Shown one piece after another: positions 25,471-32,165 of a DNA stretch of 64,000 bases (the first letter of the stretch is position 1; each line of letters starts with the position of its first letter). The DNA is from JAMXLO01 sp963799415 (lineage in GTDB: Bacteria; Pseudomonadota; Alphaproteobacteria; Acetobacterales; Acetobacteraceae): contig CAWCXI010000016.1 in assembly GCA_963799415.1 (NCBI GenBank), forward strand, positions 1-64,000, read 5' to 3'. The notes under the pieces are model-generated. The model saw only the letters and a list, made by a program, of their open reading frames with translations, ran no database searches and had not been told where the DNA came from. A program made the position numbers and the translations under genes.

Positions 25471-25563
25471 GGGCCGCGGGCTTTAGCACAAATCCCGAGG
25501 GCGGAAAGGTCGCAGAGCGGCGCGCGGGAGCGGCGACCTGGCTAGCCTTCGATTGTGCGCAGC

Positions 25564-25809
25564 TTAGAAGCCGATGTGCGGGTTGGCCGGGAAGAAATAG
25601 CTGAGGGGTACCCCGAAAACTTCGCTCAACCGGCCAAGGTGTTCGGACGGCACACGCTGCGTCGCGCGTTCGTAGGCTTCGATTTGGTCAGAGCCGATGC
25701 CGAGCGCCCGGGCGACCAGGTCCTCGCTCAGACCCAGTGCGCGGCGTTTGCCCCTGATGCGTCGGCCGACATGCTGATCAATTGCGGTCACGTTGCTCGT
25801 CCCCGCCAC
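25564..25809 (-). CDS. XRE-family helix-turn-helix protein
   Basis: An 81-residue single-domain regulator. 'VGRRIRGKRRALGLSEDLVA' and 'LGIGSDQIEAYERATQRVPS' form the Cro/C1-type HTH, followed by 'HLGRLSEVFGVPLSYFF', a common XRE ending. The start is GTG 25809, with GTG 25791 an alternative. It is the small chromosomal type common in alphaproteobacteria. Its target is unknown. Confidence 0.85.
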   Translation of the reverse strand: MAGTSNVTAIDQHVGRRIRGKRRALGLSEDLVARALGIGSDQIEAYERATQRVPSEHLGRLSEVFGVPLSYFFPANPHIGF

Positions 25810-25877
25810 ACGTCATTTATACGTCATTAGGCCGTAAACTTCCCGCTGCCAAGTCTAAACTGCGCCGCCAGGGCCAA

Positions 25878-26432
25878 TTAGGCCAGGCCGGCCGCTTTCC
25901 TTCCCGCCGCCAGAAATTCAGCGGCAAGCTGCGAATCGTCGCAGAGCCGCGCCAGCACGACCGCTCCGACCATGCCGGAGAGCGCCTCCAGGGCATGTTG
26001 GCGCCGCTGCCGCCGCGGCAGGCAGCGCTCCAGCACATCGAGCATCCGCCGGATCGAGGCGGTGATCGCCGGGCGGGTATCGCGCCGTCGTGCGATTTCA
26101 GGCCCCAGCGTCGTCAGCACGCACCCGCTTTCGGCCGCGGCGATATGCGCGGAATCGAGGTAGCTTCCGACGATACGTTCCAGCGCTGTCGCCGGGTCGG
26201 CCTCCTGGCAGATTCGCTCCCATCGGGCGGCCGAGCGCGCCAGTGCGGCAGCCGACACTTCAGCCACCAGAGCCTCCTTCGAGGCGAAGTGCGAATAGAA
26301 CCCGCCATGCGTAAGGCCCGCGTGGTGCATGATCGCGTCCACCCCGACAGCATCGATCCCATGGCCGCCGAACAGTTCGCCGGCCGCGGCCAGTATCCGC
26401 TCGCGCGATCCTGCCTTTCGCTCCCCCGTCAT
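25878..26432 (-). CDS. TetR/AcrR-family repressor
   Basis: A 184-residue regulator. The N-terminal HTH reads 'SRERILAAAGELFGGHGIDA', 'VDAIMHHAGLTHGGFYSHFA' and 'SKEALVAEV'; the C-terminal ligand domain follows with 'CVLTTLGPEIARR' and 'GMVGAVVLARLCDD'. ATG 26432 follows GGAGGGCAGC. It is divergent from an MFS transporter gene, and two near-identical palindromes lie between them, so it very likely represses the transporter, itself, or both until an unknown ligand binds. Confidence 0.93.
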   Translation of the reverse strand: MTGERKAGSRERILAAAGELFGGHGIDAVGVDAIMHHAGLTHGGFYSHFASKEALVAEVSAAALARSAARWERICQEADPATALERIVGSYLDSAHIAAAESGCVLTTLGPEIARRRDTRPAITASIRRMLDVLERCLPRRQRRQHALEALSGMVGAVVLARLCDDSQLAAEFLAAGRKAAGLA

Positions 26433-26488
26433 TCGCTGCCCTCCGCCATTTGCTCCCTGATCATCCGATGCTCCGCATCGCTGCATTG

Positions 26489-26536
26489 CATGACGATCGT
26501 CATGTATTTTCTTGACTAAGCTATGACGACCGTCAT
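26489..26536. promoter_or_regulatory. Double TetR-type operator between the divergent tetR-like and MFS genes
   Basis: A perfect 16-bp palindrome CATGACGATCGTCATG lies at 26489-26504, and a 14-bp near-copy ATGACGACCGTCAT at 26523-26536. Their centres are 33 bp apart, three helical turns, which would place two repressor dimers on one DNA face. A TTGACT -35-like element sits between them at 26512-26517. Binding by the neighbouring TetR protein is inferred from position and symmetry. Confidence 0.85.
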
Positions 26537-26563
26537 GTTGTTGGCAAGAACGGAGGAGAAGGA

Positions 26564-27838
26564 ATGGTGCCTCACCGCGTGGCTCGGCTGCTGGCTGGGC
26601 GCATCCACTATGCCTGGGTCGTCGTGGCCGTGATGTTCACGGTCATCCTGGCCACTGTGGGCGTGCGCGCCGCTCCTGGCGTGCTCATCGTGCCGTTGGA
26701 GCAGGCGTTCGGCTGGAATGCCGCCACGATCTCCGGCGCAATCTCGCTGAACATCCTGTTGGGTGGCCTGGTTGGACCGTTCGGCGCCGCACTGATCCAG
26801 CGGATCGGCATGCGCGGCACTGTGCTGAGCTCGCTCACCCTGCTGGCCGCGGGCGCCGGCGGGGCGGCGTTCGCGACCCGGCCGTGGGAGCTCTACGCCA
26901 CCTGGGGCGTGTTGGTCGGCATCGGCTCGGGCGCCGGCATGGTCGGCATGGCGACCGCGGTGGCAAATCGTTGGTTCGTCGCGCGGCGCGGCTTGGTGGT
27001 CGGGCTGCTGACCGCGAGCAACGCCAGCGGTCAGCTTGTATTCCTGCCACTGCTGGCGAGCCTTGCCGAGCATCTCGGGTGGCAGAGCGTTCCGTGGCTG
27101 GTGGCGGTGGTGATTCTGGCGTTGATCCCCGTCGTGGCGCTGGTGCTGGCGGAAAGTCCCGGCAGCGTCGGCCTCGGACCGTACGGCGCCGCCGCCGAAC
27201 CACCGATTGTGCGGAGCACTGCCAACCCTGTGGTGGTCGCGGTGTCCGGCCTGGGGCGCGGTGTGCGCTCGGCAGACTTCTGGTTGTTGTTCTCGAGCTT
27301 CGCCGTGTGCGGTTTCTCCACCAACGGGCTGGTGGCAACCCACCTCATTCCATATTGCATCGATCACGGCATTCCCGCGGTGACGGCCGCCAGCCTGCTC
27401 GCCGCAATCGGGGTGTTCGACCTGATCGGCACCACCGCATCGGGTTGGCTCACCGATCGCTACAACGCGCGGGTCCTGCTGTTCTGGTACTACGGACTGC
27501 GCGGACTGTCGCTGCTGGTGCTGCCGTTCACCAACTTCAATCTGGTCAGCCTGTCGATCTTCGCTGTGTTCTATGGGTTGGACTGGGTGGCCACCGTGCC
27601 GCCGACCGTCGCGCTGACCAACGAGGTGTTCGGTAAGCGCGACGCTCCGGTCATCGTGTCGTGGATCGTCTGTGGCCATCAAATCGGTGGTGCCATCGCC
27701 GCGGTCGGCGCCGGCGTGATGCGCAACGAGACCGGCAGCTATCTCGGCGCCTTCATCGCCAGCGGCGCAGCGTGCCTGATCGCGTCGCTGCTGGTGCTGC
27801 GAATCGCACGTCGCCCGGTGCTCGCGATCGCGGAGTGA
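26564..27838 (+). CDS. MFS transporter (OxlT/monocarboxylate-like)
   Basis: A 424-residue inner-membrane carrier with about 12 hydrophobic segments. ATG 26564 is preceded by GGAGGAGAAGG. The family start 'IHYAWVVVAVMFTVILATVG' and the loop 'ANRWFVARRGLVVGLLTASN' fit the oxalate/formate and monocarboxylate porter branch. The later 'TASGWLTDRYNAR' and 'FYGLDWVATVPPTVALTNEV' also fit. The substrate is probably an organic acid or drug-like anion and would be the cue for the adjacent TetR repressor. The gene ends at an inverted repeat that separates it from xerD. Confidence 0.9.
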   Translation: MVPHRVARLLAGRIHYAWVVVAVMFTVILATVGVRAAPGVLIVPLEQAFGWNAATISGAISLNILLGGLVGPFGAALIQRIGMRGTVLSSLTLLAAGAGGAAFATRPWELYATWGVLVGIGSGAGMVGMATAVANRWFVARRGLVVGLLTASNASGQLVFLPLLASLAEHLGWQSVPWLVAVVILALIPVVALVLAESPGSVGLGPYGAAAEPPIVRSTANPVVVAVSGLGRGVRSADFWLLFSSFAVCGFSTNGLVATHLIPYCIDHGIPAVTAASLLAAIGVFDLIGTTASGWLTDRYNARVLLFWYYGLRGLSLLVLPFTNFNLVSLSIFAVFYGLDWVATVPPTVALTNEVFGKRDAPVIVSWIVCGHQIGGAIAAVGAGVMRNETGSYLGAFIASGAACLIASLLVLRIARRPVLAIAE

Positions 27839-27846
27839 GCGGTAGA

Positions 27847-27889
27847 GCGTGATGACTGAAGGCGGAATCGCCGGAGGTCTGAATCACGC
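27847..27889. terminator. Inverted repeat between converging MFS and xerD genes
   Basis: GCGTGAT at 27847-27853 pairs with ATCACGC at 27883-27889. The inner stem GGCG-GAAT-CGCC gives a long imperfect hairpin. It fills the 66-bp gap between two converging stop codons and could end both transcripts. There is no T tract, so it may instead be a dispersed repeat. Confidence 0.5.
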
Positions 27890-27904
27890 GATCAAACCCA
27901 TAAG

Positions 27905-28792
27905 CTATACAGGCCGCCGCGCGAGAGGGTGATGTGCCTCCACGAGGCGTTGCAGTCGCTCGGCCAGCACGTGCGTGTAGATCTGGGTCGTGGCGATGTC
28001 CGCATGTCCCAGCAGAAGTTGCAGGCTGCGCAGGTCGGCACCGTGCGCCAGCAGGTGCGAGGCAAAAGAATGTCGCAGCACATGCGGTGACACCCGCGCC
28101 GGGTCGAGACCGGCTTCCAGCGCCACCTGCCTGAGCATCAGGAAGAACGCCTGCCGCGTCAGCGTGCGACGCGGGTCGCGGCCGGGAAACAGATGCCGCC
28201 CCCCACCGTCTTGCTGCGCCACGAGTTCGGCGGCCGCCAACTTCGCCTTGTCGGACAGCGGCACGATGCGCTCCTTGCCGCCTTTGCCGCGGATCAGCAG
28301 CACGGCGGCATCGCTGGCCAGTGCGCGGCGTGGCAATGCCAGAAGCTCGGATACACGCAGTCCGGTGGCGTAGAGAATCTCCAGTGCCGCCCGAGCGAGT
28401 GGGCCCCGCTGCCCGGGAATGCGCGTCGCTGCATCCAGCAGTGCCTCAACCTCCTGCTCGCTCAGGTATTTCGGCAAAGTTCGCGGCAGACGGGGCGCGT
28501 CGAGCAAAGTGGTCGGGTCGTCTGCGCGCACACCTTCGCGCAGCAGAAACCGGTGGAACTGTCGCAGAGCCGACAAGCGCCGTGCGGCCGTGCGGGCGGC
28601 GAGGCCCACGCGCTGGAGGCCGGCCATATAACTCTGCAGCAGCGCCGCATCACACTGTGCCGGCGGCTGGCCGCGTGCGGCGGCGAAGGCGGCGAAATCG
28701 TCCAGATCGGCCTGATACGCCATCAGCGTGTTGCGTGCCGCGCCGCGTTCAGCGGCCAGCATCTCGAGGAACGCCTCGACGTGCCGATCCAC
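27905..28792 (-). CDS. xerD: Tyrosine recombinase XerD
   Basis: A 295-residue site-specific recombinase that, with XerC, resolves chromosome dimers at dif. The N-terminal SAM-like domain reads 'AFLEMLAAERGAARNTLMAY'. The catalytic residues are all present: Arg in 'YATGLRVSELLAL', Lys in 'GKGGKERIVPL', His-x-x-Arg in 'SPHVLRHSFASHLL', His in 'LGHADIATTQIYTHV' and the tyrosine in the same segment. The GTG start at 28792 directly follows the stop of a 47-aa upstream gene, so the two share a transcript. The XerD rather than XerC assignment rests on gene context (accA and aroKB nearby). Confidence 0.93.
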   Translation of the reverse strand: MDRHVEAFLEMLAAERGAARNTLMAYQADLDDFAAFAAARGQPPAQCDAALLQSYMAGLQRVGLAARTAARRLSALRQFHRFLLREGVRADDPTTLLDAPRLPRTLPKYLSEQEVEALLDAATRIPGQRGPLARAALEILYATGLRVSELLALPRRALASDAAVLLIRGKGGKERIVPLSDKAKLAAAELVAQQDGGGRHLFPGRDPRRTLTRQAFFLMLRQVALEAGLDPARVSPHVLRHSFASHLLAHGADLRSLQLLLGHADIATTQIYTHVLAERLQRLVEAHHPLARRPV

Positions 28793-28936
28793 TCAGTGGC
28801 TCTGGAACTTGTCGTTCGGCAGCACCCTTTCCACCGGGTGCGGCGTCGGGTTGGGCGGATAGCCGCCAAGGAACACCACCGCGGCACCGAGGACCACCAG
28901 CCCCGCCGCGACGACGATCAGGAAGATGCGGATCAT
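28793..28936 (-). CDS. Small single-span membrane protein, 47 aa
   Basis: ATG at 28936 is preceded by GGTGGAGC. The product begins 'MIRIFLIVVAAGLVVLGAAV', one transmembrane helix (about 3-24), then a Pro-rich periplasmic-type tail with 'GYPPNPTPHPVERVLPND' and 'KFQSH'. Its TGA abuts the GTG of xerD, which argues for a real, co-transcribed gene. The function is unknown. Similar tiny membrane proteins occur beside xerD/aroK in related bacteria, from memory rather than a search. Confidence 0.75.
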   Translation of the reverse strand: MIRIFLIVVAAGLVVLGAAVVFLGGYPPNPTPHPVERVLPNDKFQSH

Positions 28937-29019
28937 CGTCTGCTCCACCGACTCGTGCCCATGGATTCGCTGTCGCCATCTTGGCCCGTTATGAGGGCGG
29001 TGTGCTAGCGTCCGTAGTC

Positions 29020-30699
29020 ATGACACGCAACACCGTACTCAAGGAAGCCGTGCCACTACCGGACGCGTTCGCCGGACGCAGCATCGTCCTGGTCGGGTTG
29101 ATGGGCGCCGGCAAGACCTCGATCGGCCGGCGACTGGCCGCGCGGCTCGGCCTGCCGTTCCGTGACGCCGATGCCGAGATCGAGCTGGCAGCGGGCTGCA
29201 CGATCCCGGAGTTGTTCTCCCGTTATGGCGAGCCTGACTTCCGTGCCGGCGAGCGCAAGGTGATCCGCCGGCTGTTGTCGGGTGATCCGCTGGTGCTCGC
29301 ATTCGGTGGTGGCGCCTTCATTGACCCGGAAACGCGTGCGATCGCGCGCGAGGAGGCGGTTTCAGTCTGGCTCCGCTGCCCGCTGGCGGCACTGCTCCGA
29401 CGCGTCGCCGGGCGCGACAACCGACCCTTGCTGGCCGATGGCAATCCGGCGGATGTCATGCAGCGGCTGATGGATGTACGTTACCCCATCTATGCGGAGG
29501 CCAACGTGATTGTCGATTGCGTCGATGAGAGTCCGGACGCGACCACCGGCCGTGTGATGAATGCGCTGCTCGATTGGCAGGCGCCGCGACGGCTGTCAGT
29601 CGCCCTGCCCAGTACCACGTACGACCTTGTGATTGGCGACGATCTCCTGACGCGGGCCGGCGCGCTGCTTGCCCCGCGCATGGAACAGAAGCGCGCGGTG
29701 GTGGTGACGGACGAAACGGTGGCACGCCTGCATCTGCCGGCTTTATTGCGCGGGCTGGAGGCAACGGCGATCACGGTCAGCCAGATCGTCGTGCCCCAGG
29801 GCGAAGCATCAAAGAGCCTCGCAAGCTGGCAGAACGTGGTCGATCAGTTGCTGGAGGCCCGCGTCGAGCGGCGGACCACGGTGATCGCACTCGGTGGCGG
29901 CGTCGTTGGCGATCTCGCTGGCTTCGCAGCCGCCACGACACTGCGCGGGCTGCCGTTCGTGCAGGTGCCGACCACGCTGCTGTCGCAGGTGGATTCGTCG
30001 GTGGGCGGCAAGACCGGGGTGAACACGTCGCAAGGCAAGAACCTCGTCGGTGCGTTCTATCAGCCGCGCATGGTGCTCGCTGACACCGGGACCCTCGCCA
30101 CGCTGCCGCCGCGTGAGCTGCGCGCCGGCTATGCCGAAATTGCCAAGGCTGGCTTGATCGGCGACGCGGCGTTCTTCGCCTGGTGCGAGGCGAACGCCGC
30201 CGCCGTGGTCGGTGGGAACCGCGAGGCGCAGGCCGAGGCTATCATGCGCGCCTGCGCGTTCAAGGCTGCGGTGGTGGGCGACGACGAGCGCGAGGAAAAG
30301 CCGAACGACGGGCGCGCACTGCTAAATCTCGGCCACACGTTCGGTCATGCGCTGGAAGCAGAATACGGCTACACGGGCGGCCTGCTGCACGGCGAGGGTG
30401 TCGCGGTGGGGCTCGGGTTGGCGTTCAGGCTGTCGGCACGCCTCGGCCACTGTGCCACGGACGACGCGGACCGCGTGGTGTCGCATGTCGCGGCGCTGGG
30501 CATGCCGGCAGAGCTGCGCATGCTGAACCGGCGCTTCTCCGCCGAGACGCTGATCGGGCACATGCGGCGCGACAAGAAGGTGCGCGATGGGGCGCTGAAG
30601 TTTGTGCTCGCGCGTGGGATCGGCCAGGCGTTCACCGCCGGCGATGTGCCGGCGGACGCTGTGACCGAACTGCTGCGCGATGAGGGATGTGGCGCGTAG
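29020..30699 (+). CDS. Fused shikimate kinase / 3-dehydroquinate synthase (AroK-AroB)
   Basis: One 559-residue frame carries two shikimate-pathway enzymes. Residues ~15-185 are shikimate kinase: P-loop 'GLMGAGKTS' (Gly26-Ser34), 'DADAEIELAAG', 'AFGGGAFIDPE' and 'GRDNRPLL'. Residues ~195-550 are dehydroquinate synthase: 'LGGGVVGDLAGFAAATTLRG', 'VDSSVGGKTGVN', and zinc-ligand regions 'LGHTFGHALE' and 'LHGEGVAVG'. There is no stop or strong internal start between them. DHQ synthase makes 3-dehydroquinate from DAHP; the kinase phosphorylates shikimate three steps later. The two genes are usually adjacent but separate; fused versions exist in some alphaproteobacteria. The ATG at 29020 has no good ribosome site, so the start is tentative. 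Confidence 0.92.
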   Translation: MTRNTVLKEAVPLPDAFAGRSIVLVGLMGAGKTSIGRRLAARLGLPFRDADAEIELAAGCTIPELFSRYGEPDFRAGERKVIRRLLSGDPLVLAFGGGAFIDPETRAIAREEAVSVWLRCPLAALLRRVAGRDNRPLLADGNPADVMQRLMDVRYPIYAEANVIVDCVDESPDATTGRVMNALLDWQAPRRLSVALPSTTYDLVIGDDLLTRAGALLAPRMEQKRAVVVTDETVARLHLPALLRGLEATAITVSQIVVPQGEASKSLASWQNVVDQLLEARVERRTTVIALGGGVVGDLAGFAAATTLRGLPFVQVPTTLLSQVDSSVGGKTGVNTSQGKNLVGAFYQPRMVLADTGTLATLPPRELRAGYAEIAKAGLIGDAAFFAWCEANAAAVVGGNREAQAEAIMRACAFKAAVVGDDEREEKPNDGRALLNLGHTFGHALEAEYGYTGGLLHGEGVAVGLGLAFRLSARLGHCATDDADRVVSHVAALGMPAELRMLNRRFSAETLIGHMRRDKKVRDGALKFVLARGIGQAFTAGDVPADAVTELLRDEGCGA

Positions 30700-31220
30700 C
30701 AGCGGATTTGCCCCAATCCGCGCGCCTGTGGTCCTTGCTTGGATCGGCGGTGGGGGTCAGCCTCGCATTCGCCCTCTGGCAGGGCATTGCCCGGATGATT
30801 CCGGTGGATGCCGCGGCTGGGTTGCCGCAGCGGCTGGGACTGGCGTGCGCGGCACTGTTGCCGGCGGTGTGCGTGCTGAACCTGATGATCGTGGCGCAGA
30901 TGCTGCTGCGGATGCGAACCGGCGCGGTGGATCCGCTGGCCGGGCATGATGGTGCATTGTTGCGGGTGAACCAGCGAGTGCTGACCAACACCGTCGAGCA
31001 GATGACCGGCTTTGTCCCGGCTCTGCTGGCGCTCGCGGCGGGCGCAGCATCGGACCGGATGCGCTTTGTCGTTGCCGCGGGGCTGGTATTTGCTCTGGCG
31101 CGACTGGTGTTCTGGGCGGGCTACATTCTCGGGCCCCTGCTGCGCGCGCCCGGCATGGCGGCGACACTGGCAGTCAATATCGGCACTTTGGTTGCGGCGA
31201 TCTTGGTGTGGTGGCCGTAG
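30687..31220 (+). CDS. MAPEG-family membrane protein
   Basis: A 177-residue protein with four predicted helices (about 15-35, 47-70, 107-125 and 132-175). The MAPEG signature is in 'RVNQRVLTNTVEQMTGFVPA', matching the conserved Asn-Thr/x-Glu-x-x-x-x-Phe pattern, and 'ARLVFWAGYILG' follows. Bacterial members are membrane glutathione transferase/peroxidase-like proteins of mostly unknown substrate. The ATG overlaps the end of aroKB by 13 bases, so it is translated from the same message. Confidence 0.85.
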   Translation: MWRVAADLPQSARLWSLLGSAVGVSLAFALWQGIARMIPVDAAAGLPQRLGLACAALLPAVCVLNLMIVAQMLLRMRTGAVDPLAGHDGALLRVNQRVLTNTVEQMTGFVPALLALAAGAASDRMRFVVAAGLVFALARLVFWAGYILGPLLRAPGMAATLAVNIGTLVAAILVWWP

Positions 31221-31318
31221 CTCACCGGTTACCTGACAATCGCGCGGCTCCCGAACACGGCGAAGCTGGTTGATGTGATATCAGTGAAGAAACTGAATGC
31301 GGAATCGGGGGACATGCA

Positions 31319-32089
31319 ATGGCTGACCTGGACGCTCGCCGACAAAAGCTGAAGGACGACTTCATCGCGGCACGCGGCTATTGGAGCGAGCTGTGGGATG
31401 GCGTGCTGCAGCTTTCGCCGGAATACTTCGAGGCTTACAGCGTGTTGTCCTCGGTGCCGTGGAAGCACGGCACGCTGCCGCCGAAGATCAAGGAGCTGAT
31501 CTACGTCGCGATCGATTCCTCCACGACGCATCTCTACAAACCTGGCACGCGAATCCACATCGCCAATGCGCTGAAGCAAGGCGCCACTCGGGACGAGGTG
31601 ATGGAGGTGCTGGAGATCGTCTCGGTACTCGGCATTCACACCATGTCCACCGGCCTGCCCATACTGATCGACGAGCTGCGCAAGTCCGGTCGCGGTGGCG
31701 AGGTGAAGGAAGGCCCGCTTACTGCCGAGCAGGAGAAGCTGAAACAGGAATTCGTGCAAAATCGCGGCTATTGGAACCCGGTGTGGGAACAGCTCTTGCA
31801 GCACTCGCCGGAGTTCTTCGACGCCTATTCGCGCTTGTCGTCGGTGCCATGGCAGAACGGGACGCTGGGACCAAAGATCCGCGAGCTGATCTATGTCGCG
31901 ATCGACGCAGCGACCACGCATCTCTATCTGCCTGGCCTGCGCACGCATATCCGCAACGCACTCAGCCACGGTGCGACAGTCGCGGAGATCATGGAGGTGC
32001 TGCAACTCACCAGCGTTCTCGGCATTCATACGATCACTGAGGGCGTTCCCGCGCTGCTGGAAGAAGCGAAAAAGGCGGGCATTTCCTGA
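31319..32089 (+). CDS. Tandem carboxymuconolactone decarboxylase-domain protein
   Basis: A 256-residue protein made of two CMD/AhpD-like repeats (about 10-115 and 137-245). They share 'KIKELIYVAID'/'KIRELIYVAID', 'TTHLYKPG'/'TTHLYLPG' and 'IHT'/'IHT' pieces at matching positions. The catalytic CxxC of AhpD-type enzymes is absent; the place reads 'SSTTHLY' and 'AATTHLY'. So it is unlikely to be a peroxidase, and may be a decarboxylase or a binding protein. It lies upstream of a B12/radical-SAM-type gene with its own promoter, 76 bp later. Confidence 0.88.
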   Translation: MADLDARRQKLKDDFIAARGYWSELWDGVLQLSPEYFEAYSVLSSVPWKHGTLPPKIKELIYVAIDSSTTHLYKPGTRIHIANALKQGATRDEVMEVLEIVSVLGIHTMSTGLPILIDELRKSGRGGEVKEGPLTAEQEKLKQEFVQNRGYWNPVWEQLLQHSPEFFDAYSRLSSVPWQNGTLGPKIRELIYVAIDAATTHLYLPGLRTHIRNALSHGATVAEIMEVLQLTSVLGIHTITEGVPALLEEAKKAGIS

Positions 32090-32142
32090 ACCGTTGCGCC
32101 GCGCCGACGAATCCGCGATAATCAAACTGCGACGCCTGCTTA

Positions 32143-32148
32143 TATAAT
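32143..32148 (+). promoter_or_regulatory. Likely -10 element upstream of the radical SAM gene
   Basis: An exact TATAAT lies 17 bases before the ATG at 32166, which stands out in GC-rich DNA. Transcription starting about seven bases downstream would leave a very short leader holding the GGGAAGG ribosome site. No good -35 is seen. Confidence 0.5.
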
Positions 32149-32165
32149 GTCGGGAAGGCATTTTG

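Noticed and set aside
28321..29019. Upstream extension of the aroKB frame
   Set aside because: It is antisense to xerD and the 47-aa gene and has no kinase-like sequence.
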